DNA from: Ornithodoros turicata
Lineage: Eukaryota > Arthropoda > Arachnida > Ixodida > Argasidae
Direction of reading: 5' to 3'
DNA length: 64,000 nt
Assembly (NCBI RefSeq): GCF_037126465.1
Contig: NW_026999294.1
Coordinates: 248,001 to 312,000, forward strand
Part shown: piece after piece, positions 52,316 through 64,000 of the stretch
How positions within the stretch are numbered: position 1 is the first letter of the stretch
Layout: the number at the start of each line of letters is the position of its first letter
Position numbers and translations under genes: made by a program
The notes under the pieces: model-generated
The model's database searches: none
What the model was told of the DNA's origin: nothing
What the model saw: only the letters and a program-made list of their open reading frames with translations

Positions 52316-53525
52316 ATACTTCAATTGAATACGTTCCAGAAAAAGTAACAACATTTACGCGTTATTATTAATGGAGAAACCGTCGACACGAGTGTTGTTT
52401 ATTGACACGAGCTAATCATGCATTCTGAGCCTTGTGCTGAGGCAAACACGCAGCCTTCTTGAGAAATAACCTCGTTACCTTTATGTCCTGCAGACGGCGG
52501 GGCAGTGGATTAGAAATTAGAAATAAAATGCATCAACAACCAACGACGAGATTCTAAGCGTAGAAAATCCAACGAAACGGTAAGAGAATGTTGAAGAAAG
52601 TACCTCAGTATATTTTGAACAGAAGATCATTTTCTGTTGGAACAGTCTATCGACGTCCACTTCCATTTACGTTAGATTTTAATTTCGAAACATCGGACAA
52701 TGTTCTGAGGTGAGAAAGAATAGTGTCGTTACTTTTAACAGGTCTTTGAGAATACGCCACAAGTATATACCCACTAAATATATGAGTCCTCGAATTTTTT
52801 TATAACCCCCGATTATTTCGATTGGTCGGCCTCAAGCAGACTTGTACAAGTATTGTATTTTGAAGTACTGTGGTTTATGTACTTTTATCGCTATTTAGTA
52901 TCTTACTAGAATCATTCTGTTGTGGCGGCCCGGTGACGACGATGACGACGTGCCTCTGCTGCCACGCGCTACGGCGCTGGCACAGCAGTTCTACCGGCAC
53001 CGTCCTAGGGTGAAGCCACGACCATCTGAACGCTGGGACATTCGATCATCGCCAGTCAGGACTCGTGTAGAGGAACACCACCTCCTCTACATTTGGTGAC
53101 CCTAACAACGAACACCATGTTCGGCGTAATTCTGCCATTCACCATCCTAAATTTTTCGGCGGCAAACCAGCAGCGAACCACCCTCTAGGAGGCAAGGCGC
53201 ACCGGGACCACTGTTCCACCGGGAACCCGCAGGGAGACCACAGTAAGCTGACTTTCCGGCCTCCACTTGCTTCATGATGCTCCTCCCTGGCACTTCTCTG
53301 GCGGCAACCGGCATTCACGCTGTCGTACCGATCGCGGTACTGTCGCCCACTCATCAACGCACTCACCCAGCAACAATCAGCACTCAACAACTCGCTCAGC
53401 AACAATCAACGCTCGGCAGCAAGCACTCACCAGCTCAGCAGCACTCAGTAGACAATCAGCAACCACTCAAGTACCCAACCACTCAACCAATCGGAATTCA
53501 CATCTCATCACTGGAACTCTCCCGG
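52316..53525. mobile_element. Repeat family R1, copy B
   Basis: Matches 24620-26300 and 58500-59620 but lacks the hAT-like insert and the SINE scrap, so it serves as the empty site. Its 5' side is cut by element 2. Confidence 0.6.
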
Positions 53526-54849
53526 ATCGCAGCGCTCTTGTTCCCGTCAATAATAGTGAAAAATATACCCGTCGGGGACCTCACCTCACTCTGGATTTTT
53601 TTAAAGTATAGTAGTGTAGAAAGTGGTGATCTCACATTCATAGTCTATGCTTTATTTGAGAGAGCAGAGATGACGTCATCACATATAGTTGCTTTGGATC
53701 GAGTGTCTTAGTGAATGAAAGTTGGTATAATGCGATCGAAACTTAATAGAGGAGAGGATATTGTTGCCACTTTCCCCCACAGTGAGAACGAGATTCCCCC
53801 CCTTTTAAGCCTTTTTCTTTAAGTTTCTAGATTGAAGACATTACGTAATCGCTTTGGTACAATCCCTGATGTCTTCCCAGACTCTTTGCACCTCTGTTCT
53901 TCCCTTTCTGGACTATAGAAGGCAAACAGATTTGCAGCTCCTCTGGCGTTATAGGGAAGATTGGAGTGAGTCGATCTGCTCGATTTGGCCGATGAAAGAC
54001 GAAGATCGCATATGACACAAATGCGAAAGAGACGCCACTGCTAAGGGGATTATAAATTAAGTTAAGGGTTCCCACACGTAGGTTATTCCTTTGTAGAATG
54101 GAGAAGGTTCGAAATGGTGACTCTAGATTTGCCTGGTCTCGGTATGATTTAAGACGGAAATGTTCCTGAAATGAGGATGAAGTGATGGTATTCCAGGTAA
54201 ATATGTTTGTATAGTGGGTATTATAATAGAACTGCGTTAAAACCCTCAGGGTATTTGCTTCTCCCTACAATATGTCTTCTGTTGTCCATCATTCGAGACA
54301 ACTTCGAGAATATGACTGCAGAACAGATGTTTTCCTTCAACTGCCCTGCGTCACGGTGGAAGAGTTTGTCAAAGAATGTTGCCTGTGAATCGAATAGCGC
54401 TCTCTTTCCTGCGAAGGAATGCTGTGGTACGACTAGCGTTTGTTTACATACATACATTTATATCTGTATGCACTCATGTCGTGTCAGTGTAAGATGTGTT
54501 TCATTTTTTGTTTCGTAAATTCTTTCCTCCCTGCTCCAAAGTATTCGACCATGCAGATATATTAATAAACTGAGCAGACATTGTAGCCAGTCCTACTGTC
54601 CCTCTCTAATTAAAACCGGTAAAACAGTGCAATCCTTCTCTCTAGTTATCGCCGTTTGTTCCCCGTAATGGCAGCGGTTGTCTTTGGAGTTGTCAGGAAA
54701 TAATGCAAAAAAAAAATATAATGCGTCAGCAAGGATGATGCTCATCTATGCTCAGAACCTGTTGCAAACGGCATGTTTCATTGTCTCTTGTCTAGATAAG
54801 GCCTGCTCTTGTGTCCCGCAGGCACGAAAACAACTGATAAAGCGATAAG
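53526..54849. other. No gene recognised
   Basis: Short frames without domains. The frame 54207-54518 is Cys/Phe-rich but has no recognisable family. Confidence 0.4.
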
Positions 54850-57640
54850 AACGCACGAAGCCAACACGTGCAATACCTCTTGAGAGTGGTCTCCTTGTTG
54901 AATCTTTTATAATGGACAGCAACTTTCAAACTGTCCACAATAGCACCAAGTGAAACAAGGACGAGGACAACGAGTAAATTAGGCTAAAATGATAATATGG
55001 GGCCAAACTTAAGACTCAAAAAGCAAACTAGTGGTGAGAAAGTATAAATAGGTAACTATTAGGGTAAAATACCCATACTTAAATTTTACAAACAAATCTT
55101 CTTTGTTCATGATGATATTTTGTTAATTGCTGGGGACTTTAACTTTCCCGACATCAGCTGGAATAATACGGGTCATGTCGGCATATCTTGCTTTTGAAGA
55201 TTTGATGTCAGCTCTTTGCGCCAGTCAGTGTTTACGCCTACTCGTGGCTCGAGCATTTTAGATTTATTGTTATGCAATCAAGATATTATATCTGATGTGA
55301 AGACCGTGCCTGGTATTTCTGATTATAAGTGCGTTCTTGCTAATGTCAAGGTTCGTTACAAAGTTTCAAATAAGCGTTGTGAGAGACGGGTGTTTTTGTA
55401 CTATAAGACAACCGCGAGGTGATTTTAATGCTATCAATCGTCAGCTTACGGTTAACTTTCGTGCATTTGAGGCATCCAGTGATCTTGTCAGTGTTGATGT
55501 CTTGTGGAACCAATTCAAGAATATGTTACTAACTTTAACTTGCACTTATGTCCCAGCAATATTTACTAAGTCAAAGTCAAAATGTGACAAGCCTTATTTT
55601 TCAAGGAATGTAAAGAGGTTAATAAGACAGAAAGCGAGAGCTTTTTCAGTGTATGTTAAGAATGGAACACCATCTGCTTAACAGAGAATTAAGGCGTTAT
55701 CTAAGCGCGTTCGCAATGTTGTACGAGAAGAGAAGAGAAAATATTTTTTGAAGTTGAAGCACAGGCTGAGCCAGGGCAGCAAAGAGCTCTGGAAGTATGT
55801 AAAATCAATCAGCAAAGTCCAGAGTGGCATTTCTGTGATTAAGTCCAACGACAGGCTCATATCAAATGACCCCGACATTTCGTGTGTTATTAATCATTAC
55901 TTTAAGTCTGTGTTTTCTACTAACGACAACATAAACTGTCCTGCATTGAACATGTACTTACAAACCCCCATGCAGCCTCTCAGACTATCAAAGGACGGGA
56001 TATGTTATCTGCTACGCAGCCTGAATGACAAAAAAAAAAAAAAAAGCCAGGGTCCTGACGGTATTTCCACCGTTGTCTTGAAAGCTTGGTCCGCCAAAGT
56101 GACGGAGTACCTTTTTATACTGTTTAGTCGTTCACTTGAGAGGGCAAGGTACCGTTGGAGTGGAAGTGCGCAAATGTTGTCCCAATATTCAAAACAGGGG
56201 ACAAAACATCCGCTGAAAATTAGAGGCCAGTTTCTCTTTTGTAGTAAGATTTTAGAGCACATTATATATTCTAACATTATAACTCATCTCTCTATCAACA
56301 CTTTCTTTTCTCGAGCCCAGCGTGGCTTTCGTAAGGGGTTGTTCGTGCAGCATACCGTTGGTATCGTTTTACCACGACATCGTTCTTAATTTCGATAACC
56401 AAATGCGAACAGATTGTGTTTTCTTAGATTTTAGGAAAGCTTTTGACACTGATAATCACCACCTTTTAATGCACAAATTAAGCCTTCTGAATTTAGACCC
56501 GGTTGTCTTAGACTGGTTGCGGAATTATCTAACAGATCGAAAACAGTCTGTTGTTATTAATGGGGCGAAGTCGAATGTCGTTGATGTTACATCAGGAATC
56601 CCGCAAGGATCTGTATTAGTGCCACTGTTATTTTTAATCTATATTAATGATCTTGCCAACACTGTAAACTCCCCTATTCGATTATTCGCGGACGACTGCG
56701 TAATTGACAGGGATATCAAGACTGAGGACGATGTTAGCATCCTTCAGAGGGACCTTTCGATTATCGAAGCATGGTGGAATGACTGGGGAATGGTTTTGAA
56801 TGGACGTAAATGTCAATGTATAGCATTCTCACAAAAAATACGTTCTAGATTATAAGCTGTGCAACGAAGTACTTCAGACGGTAGATAATTACAAATACTT
56901 AGGTGTTTTGATTAGCTCTAACCTCAAATAGGATAAACACGTTCAAAAAGTTGTTAATAAAGCTAGCAGAACGCTTGGATTCGTTCGAAGAAATTTTAAA
57001 GGTGCTCCAAGGGACGTGAAATAAATTGTCTACAGGTGTTACGTGTGTCTATTATTGGAGTACTTCAGCACCGTCTGGGATCCAGGCGAAGTCGGACTAA
57101 GCCGCAAAACTGAAAAGGTACAAAACCAGGCTGCCAGATTTGTCACCAATACTTACTCCCCTTATGTGAGGTCTGCTGAACTAAAGTCCATGCTGGGCTG
57201 GTCATCGCTGGAGAGCAGCAGAAGAATAGCTCGCTTGAAGCTACTTTATGACATTTACCATAGCTTGTCCGGTGTCTCAGGTTCTCTGTACCTACAGAAA
57301 CCTTGCTTCCTTTCAGGTGGTTTGGACCACGCCTATAAGATCGAGCCATACCGCTTTCGAACATCTACTTTCAAACAATCTTTTTTTGTCCAAACAATAG
57401 CTGATTGGAACAACCTTCCACGTGACCTTGTTCTCTCTCCTTCCAGTGAACTATTCTCGAAGAAATTACACGAATTCCTTTCCCAGCAAAGTCTGTGTTA
57501 AATTATGATATCCTTTATGTTTGGTTAGCCACGTGTTATTCGTCTTTTATGTTGATGTTCTATGTATTCCTCTCTCCCCTGCATAATTCCACGACTGTGG
57601 AGCAGCGGGGTACTTAAATAAAATAAATAAATAAATATAC
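54850..57640 (+). mobile_element. Non-LTR retrotransposon (CR1/Jockey-like), broken
   Basis: A multi-frame reading runs from an endonuclease motif (G-D-F-N-F-P-D-I-S-W near 55130) through reverse transcriptase motifs L-D-F-R-K-A-F-D (about 56428-56450), G-I-P-Q-G-S-V, and the catalytic F-A-D-D-C (56685-56699), to a C-terminal W-N-N-L-P-R-D-L segment (about 57410), and ends in an AAATAAATAAAT tail (57614-57638). At least four frameshifts or stops separate the pieces (frames 55216-55422, 55337-55681, 55748-56389, 56322-56855, 57043-57501), so it is dead. Confidence 0.85.
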
Positions 57641-57641
57641 A

Positions 57642-59625
57642 ACTTCCGGTTGCCCGTGTTTATTGCTATGGTGGAGCTGAAAACACGGCGGGATACTGCA
57701 CACGATGAGCGAGGAAAGTATTCTGAGTACCGAAGAAAGTACGTTAAATGCCTCAAAAATACTTGTCGCAAAAAGTATGGAGTAGATGCTAAAAAGTATT
57801 TAAAATACCGTGTTTTGAGTACGAACTCAAGACACGTGCAAGCATGGTCATATACGCTTGCAATTCTGACGCAGCTTTTCTGTGGCTGAAATCAAGCATC
57901 ATAAAGGATGAATGTTTCCTATGTTACGTTGCGAGATAATTCTTTCCTAGCAACGACGCTCCCGCTGCTCAAGCGCCTTGCCGCCTACATTTTTATACAG
58001 GACGGTTTTTGTGGCGTTCTATAAGATTGGATTGTATTCGCAGCAAAGTTTATTATAACGACAATATTGAACGGGGGGCATTACGTGCACTAGAATGCGG
58101 GGGTAACTTTGAATAAGACAGCAAAGCCGGAGGGTTCTCTCTATACAGCACACGTGGCAGTCATTGCACCCTTTTGCGCCAATTATCTCAACAGCGGTAG
58201 TGGGAGTGTACAATCTGTTTCCTTTAAAAGCAAACTGCTTCTCATTCACACAAGATGTCCTTCCAATAGATGACCTTCTACAGTAATAATGAGATATGGA
58301 GGAAACGGAAGCAAACGATACTTTGTACAAATTGTTTCCGAAACCCTGCGAAAGGAAATCGATGTCGTTAATCTTTCAATAACATTCGCCATGTGGGCGA
58401 GGACTTCCCGGATGCGTTTGCCTACTCCGCGCGTTGTACTACATGCTCATAAAGCGAACAAATCTTCTACCGAACAGAAATGTAATGAAGGATCGCTAAA
58501 CGTGATCGAAATACTTCAATTGAATACGTTCCAGAGAAAGTAACAACATTTACGCGTTATTATTAATGAAGAAATCATTGACACGAGTTAACCATGCATT
58601 CTGAGCCTTATGTTGAGGCAAACACGCAGCCTTCTTGAGAAATAACCTCGTTACCTTTATGTCCTGCAGACGGCGGGGCAGTGGATTAGAAATTAGAAAT
58701 AAAATGCATCAACAACCAACGACGAGATTCTAAGCGTAGAAAATCCAACGAAACGGTAAGAGAATGTTGAAGAAAGTACCTCAGTATATTTTGAACAGAA
58801 GATCATTTTCTGTTGGAACAGTTTATCGACGTCCACTTCCCTTTACGTTAGATTTTAATTTCGGAACATCGGACAATGTTCTGAGGTGAGAAAGAATAGT
58901 GTCGTTACTTTTAACAGGTCTTTGAGAATACGCGACAAGTATATAGCCACTAAATATATGAGTCCTCGAATTTTTTATAACCCCCGATTATTTCGATTGG
59001 TCGGACTCAAGCAGACTTGTACAAGTATTGTATTTTGAAGTACTGTGTTTTATGTACTTTTATCGGTATTTAGTATCTTACTACAATCGTTCTGTTTTGG
59101 CGGCCTCTGCTGCCACGCGCTACGGCGCTTGCACAGCAGTTCTACCGGCACCGTCCTAGTATGAGGCAACGACCATCTGCACGCTGGGATATTCCATCAT
59201 CGCCAGTCAGGACTCGTGTAGAGGAACACCACCTCCTCTACATTTGGTGACCCTAACTACGAACACCATGTTCGGCGTAATTCGGCCATTCACCATCCTA
59301 AATTTTTCGGCGGCAAACCAGCAGCGAACCACCCTCTAGCAGGCAAGGCGCACCGGGACCACTGTTCCACCGTGGACCCACAGGGAGACCACAGTAAGCT
59401 TACTTTGCGGCCTCCACCTGCTTCATGATGCTCCTCCCTGGCACTTCTCTGGCGGCAACCGGCATTCACGCTGTCGTACCGGTCGCGGTACTGTCACCCA
59501 CTCATCAACGCACTCACCCAGGAACAATTAGCACTCAACAACTCACTCAGCAACAATCAACGCTCGGCAGCAATCTCTCAGCAAGCACTCACCAGCTCAG
59601 CAGCACTCAGCAGTGAACAAGGACA
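57642..59625. mobile_element. Repeat family R1, copy C
   Basis: Collinear with copy A from the ACTTCCGGTTGCCCGTG start. Its LTR-like end recurs at about 59625-59676 (CATTCCATCATCGCCGGTCAGG ... CCTCCTCTACA) followed by unrelated sequence, consistent with a 3' LTR end. Confidence 0.55.
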
Positions 59626-59814
59626 TTCCATCATCGCCGGTCAGGACTCGTGTAGAGGAACACCACCTCCTCTACACTGTCTTCAAAATACTTACTTCTG
59701 TATTTTCGCAGTTTTCTCTTTTTTCCTTGTTGTCCTCCCCCCCTTCTTGTTCCGGAGAAATATCGCGAAGACCCTCCGACAACTTCTTTCGGGGAAATGC
59801 TGCCCCAGCATCAT

Positions 59815-60660
59815 CATATAAAACTTACTTAGTCACTGTGATGTACGATCTTTACGAATTCAATCCAATCCACGATCTTTTGGCTTTGTGCGCCAACAGT
59901 TGAGATGTACCTATAAGAAAAAAAATTGCCAGTCACTAGTGCTATCATTTTTGATACCGGATAAGCTACTTCCGGACATTTCTGTTGTGTACAAAGCTAT
60001 GATACATGCATTGCGTTATTCAGGTCAGGTCTAACGCTTCATTCATAGTCATCTTGCATACGAGGGATGGTTATTTCAGAGAAACGTGGGTGAGCGTACG
60101 AGGACATGCACATTTATACTGCTTGCCATGTGAAGACACTTCAGTATATAAGCAAGAACATAAAAATGACTTCAGGAAGATCTGGGACTTTTCGACTTGT
60201 TCCTTGGCTTAGATCTTGACATTTGCAGTCAAACTCACAAAAAAAAAAAAGAAAAGAAAAAGCTAACTGTAACACTTGTTTCAGTTGTTTCATGGTGGTG
60301 ATCAAACTCCAAGGAACAAGGCGAAAAGTTCCAGGTCTCCGTGAATTCATTTTTAAGGTCAGGCTCACACACAGGAAGCAGTATAAGTGTGCCTGTCCTC
60401 GTGCCCTCGCCCATGTTTCTCTGAAACAACCAGCCCCGTATGAAAGATGACTATCAAAGAAACGTTATACTTGACTGAATAACCCACTATCATAGCTTTG
60501 TACACAACAGAAATGCCCGGAAACAGCGTATCCGATATCGAAAGTGGTAGCACCCGTGACTGACAAAATTTTTCTCTTATACGTATAGGTCTCATCTGTT
60601 GGCGCACAGAGCGAAAACATCGTACGTCACAGCTACTAAGTAAGTTTTATATACGTGCAA
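59815..60660. repeat. Long fold-back sequence of about 850 bp
   Basis: The left arm (about 59815-60235) is the imperfect reverse complement of the right arm (about 60240-60660), roughly 80% by eye. Examples: TGTGTACAAAGCTATGATA at 59988-60006 pairs with 60488-60507, and GCGCCAACAG at 59890 pairs near 60600. The centre is an A-rich tract (60239-60262). Only shadow frames occur. A transcript through it would make long double-stranded RNA. Confidence 0.75.
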
Positions 60661-62652
60661 GAGGAGTGGACAGCTAAAAGGTTCTCTTCCGAGTACTGGA
60701 ATGAGCTAACACACACATGCAAAAAAATAAATAAATAAAGAAGAATGAAGAGAACAATGGCACATACAAGGAACTTGGTCGTGAAAACATTATCCGCTTG
60801 TGTTCTGTACAGGCAGTATACTTGATCAGTGTTCATGTCGTGATCACCCTAGTCATGTCACCGACTCGACTGACCGCAATGCCGGATTCCACACGGCCAA
60901 ATATCAACCATATGGTAGCATGTAGCCTAAATGGACACCTATCTCCATATCTTTCCTTATCTCTCACTGACCAGCACCGCGATCTGGGTAAAAATTGTGC
61001 AAGATGGCCGGCTTGATGAGCGCTCACTGCACAACCATCGGGTCTCTAAGGAGGCAAACACGTGTTTTCAACCGTTATTTGCTCTTCAATAATGCGACTG
61101 CCTAGTGGTTTCTTTCCGTCTAGTGTTTTGTGAGTGACCAGCTCAGTTGTTCATTCGGTACGATGTGCCGCAGTGCACATACACGTTTACCAACTTACCT
61201 TCAATTAAAACAGAAAAAATATTATTTGAGTTTAACTACAAGTACTTCTGAGATTTTTTTGCTACACCTTGCTAGGAAGTCGGTGCAACGAAAGACACTT
61301 TCTTCACGCTTCTATCCCGACCTCCTCACACGGAATTTTTCGGTCAAAAATGTGCATTTTGTCGAATTTTTACAACTTCCCCGATTTTTTAATGCCGCTT
61401 ACATTGCACCGGAGGGGTTGAATTTTTTTGTGTGTTGAAAGTACAATACAGGGCTATATGACAATAATTTTTGACAAGAAGACATTTTCAGAACGTGATA
61501 TTACAAAAAAAAAATGGTAAACTTGCACAAACTGTGCAAATTTCGTGCACGCCGCACGCGTCGAGCCCGTCGAGTGCGGTGGTGAAAATTGGTTCATACG
61601 GTAAAATGAACTCTCAAATAAGACGCTTTTTAACACGCTCCGTGCCTTACGTGGGGCGTAATGCTTGCTTAGAACGACATACGTTTTTTCGCGAAGCACT
61701 GCATCTTTGAGGGGCTCCGCACCCCATACATTTCAATTTTGTTAGAAAGGACCAATGTTCGGTTGCTTTCGGAGTCATAAGGAACCACCAAAAAAATTCA
61801 CATAAAATTCTAGTTGGGATCGAGAGGCACTTCTGGGTCGCTTAACGTGGAATGGCCCATTTGCCTTTTAAAGCGTATTTTCCTTTACTGGGAGTCCGGG
61901 AAACCAACAAAAAGAAACGCTGCATGATAAAATGAAATGTGTGGTGGCAGAGGTTGAAAGAAAAAAAAAAGAAATGGCAGGAGGAAGAATGCTGATTTCT
62001 ACTGAAAATCTGTAGTTTATTGGCTCTGGTGGATATTCCATCGGGCGAGAACTGATTCTCAAGTATTTTTTTGCTACTTTGAACACACCCTTACTGTCAA
62101 GCACATATACACTGTCTGAAGTAAATCTGCACACTTTGTATAGAATGTCTGTTTACTAGTTGAATAGGCTTTCTATAGGATGTGGCTGGCCAATTGTGTA
62201 TAGAATGTCAATTCAAATTTTTTAGCAAGCAGTGAGGATCTCTATACACATTTTATCAACACCTTCTATAGAAATTGTATAGACAGTAGACGAGACTTCT
62301 TTTTTCTGTAAGGGTTTTCTGTCATAAAAGTGGTCAATTCTCTTTGAGCATGGATACTTTTCTTTTTTCAATTCCTTCCCTCTGCAAAACACAGCAGCGA
62401 CTACCCAAATTCTAGAAAACGATAGTCGTAAAATATAGAAAGCACTGTGTTATTGTAACAGCGCTGGCGCATGGGCGAGTGACCGGTGGCAACTTCCTTG
62501 TCCATGGGTGTCCCCCTCCCCCAGAAATGGTACATTTGGCATACTTTTGGGAGGGGTAACCGAGGGGAAATCCTCCCCCCACAAAAAGTCCCCACAGAAC
62601 CCCTCCGAAGTATTTTTCTTGCTCATGAGCGAGCATCGATCTTCAGAGTCTT
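60661..62652. other. No gene recognised
   Basis: Short frames only. Around 62140-62290 a TATAGAATGTC-like word recurs three times. Nothing else stands out. Confidence 0.4.
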
Positions 62653-62896
62653 CACTCTAAAAACTCAACTTCACCGCATAGCACGCTCTGCTCGAATACT
62701 TACCACGAGGGTTATCGCTTCTGATTCGAAGAGAGAGGGGGGCGTACGCCTTTTTGTGGCAATTTGAAACACGCGATAATTGACACAAAAAGGCGTACGC
62801 TTCCCTCTCTCCTCGAATCATAAGCGAAAACCCTATCATTCGTGGCAAAGGTTGGCGCAGAGAGTGCTATGCGGTCAAGTTCTGTGTTCAGAGTGT
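62653..62896. mobile_element. Palindromic MITE, family P (second subfamily)
   Basis: CACTCTAAAAACTCAACTTCACCGC ... GTTCAGAGTG, halves complementary around GGCGTACGCCTTTTTGTG / CACAAAAAGGCGTACGC. Same subfamily as 32168-32417. Confidence 0.8.
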
Positions 62897-63533
62897 TCAG
62901 CAACATGAGCGGGGAAGTACAGGAATGTGTTTTCGAAAATGATCTACGACTTGGAGTATAGTATTAGGTATACCGGAGATAATGGTCTGTGTGCTATACG
63001 CGAGTTCTCAAAAATGTGTACAATTAGCCAATAACATGCATTAGGTGTGACATTCTGAAGCTCACGCCCACATTTTGTCTGGTATATCCATCCAACCGAG
63101 CTAGGCTTCTGTCGATGTTACATAAACCGGCGTAGTGTTCACAAGCGTATCAGTACGTACATGGTAGAAGTTGGCCTCCTCTAACCAATCAGCTCAGCCT
63201 ACGCCGGATGCATGCCCGATATATTCCTCCCGGATGTATCGGGGGTTTAAAAACGACAGCCTGGCCTAACAGAAACAACGGTCGTCTGCGAAACTTGTGC
63301 TGTCTTCTGCAAGTAGTAAGTCCCATTCTGTTCCTTGTCTACGTGTCCAGTGTTAGTTGGCTATCGATTTGGCTATGGATATGGCTATCTAAAAAATTAG
63401 CGCTCTCCCAGCTGGTGCAACGGGGAGTAATTTCGTTCAGCTTCTAAGAAAATGCGGGGATAATTTTTAAATTGCGCGTAATGCCTTGCAGATATGGGTC
63501 AAATGTAGGAGCATAACTGCAATGGGTTATGAT

Positions 63534-63979
63534 TAGGGTTCTTCGTTTTCGGGGGGTGGGGGGTGCTATTTATCGGGCGCTTGGATCACCGTCTGATATG
63601 TTATCGGGGAATTTTCGGGTGAAACGAAACGCTTATGAAAAAAGACACTGCAGTGACACTGGGAGGAGACACAAGATTCTTTATATTTCCGCTCGGAACG
63701 CTTAGTTAATGACAGCGGTATTCAAACACTTGCCTGAGCTCCATAAAAGCTCGTCTTTGACCCCAGCATGAGGGGATTATCAAAGGAGGACAAATAGGTT
63801 GTCACAAATAGCTCTCTTTGTTGATATTATAATCTACTTTTCCGACGATTTACCGAGAAGGACAAGTTGAAGGACCGGAAGGATTTCGGGTAGATATCGG
63901 GTATTACCAGATTTAATAACTTGTTCGGGGGGGGAACTATGGTGAGAAATCGGGTTTAAGTCGAAAACGAAGCACCCTA
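63534..63979. mobile_element. hAT-like non-autonomous element with 8-bp duplication
   Basis: Termini TAGGGTTCTTCGTTTTCG... and ...CGAAAACGAAGCACCCTA are inverted repeats, flanked by GTTATGAT at 63526-63533 and 63980-63987. No coding content. Confidence 0.75.
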
Positions 63980-64000
63980 GTTATGATGTACCACTGGATG

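Noticed and set aside
53827..54518. Host gene candidates among frames of about 100 codons
   Set aside because: No domain, no conserved splice pattern, and interspersed repeats on both sides.

Overview
This is eukaryotic, repeat-rich DNA, probably from an arthropod. A tick is my best guess. That guess rests on the look of the interspersed repeats (a tRNA-derived SINE and a palindromic MITE family I associate with tick genomes), not on a host gene, since I found no convincing host gene. Two large Polinton/Maverick (adintovirus-like) DNA elements dominate the window. Both encode a protein-primed family B DNA polymerase, a retrovirus-type integrase, a packaging ATPase, an adenain-like protease and a jelly-roll capsid gene set.

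Element 1 (about 1918-18956) is AT-rich and has 583-bp terminal inverted repeats. Its genes decay to different degrees. The penton-like gene, a basic virion gene and several small genes are open. Polymerase, integrase, ATPase, capsid, protease and a small gene next to the polymerase carry one or a few stops or frameshifts each. A 290-bp satellite (about 11 copies, 19040-22300) starts just beyond its right end.

Element 2 (about 37115-52312) is GC-richer and has terminal inverted repeats of about 1.0-1.25 kb. Every gene I recognise in it is open. A leading block on the plus strand runs small acidic protein, ATPase, two small conserved genes, integrase, penton-like, basic virion protein, major capsid and protease, mostly with overlapping or abutting ends. 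Opposite this lies a compact minus-strand cassette (44573-45720) that looks alternatively spliced from one 22-nt coding exon. The polymerase (46459-50481) appears to have mini-introns at both ends. A final minus-strand gene starts at a TATA box inside the right terminal repeat. Each terminal repeat ends in a roughly 165-bp hairpin whose loop is conserved between the two ends, while the stem differs and is matched within each end. This is the most unusual signal in the window.

The remaining sequence is transposon debris: an LTR-like repeat family in three copies (23.7-26.3, 52.3-53.5 and 57.6-59.7 kb), broken non-LTR retrotransposons (27.3, 34.9 and 54.9-57.6 kb), hAT-like and pogo-like MITEs, a palindromic MITE family (30-37 kb and 62.7 kb), a SINE nested in one of those MITEs, and a fold-back sequence of about 850 bp at 59.8-60.7 kb. 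A 100-N scaffold gap (37000-37099) lies just outside the left end of element 2.

Both elements share the gene set but not the order. The ATPase-to-integrase block and the penton-to-protease block have swapped places relative to the polymerase, and the gene at one end of element 2 follows the integrase in element 1. All functional assignments come from motifs and family recall, with no database search.
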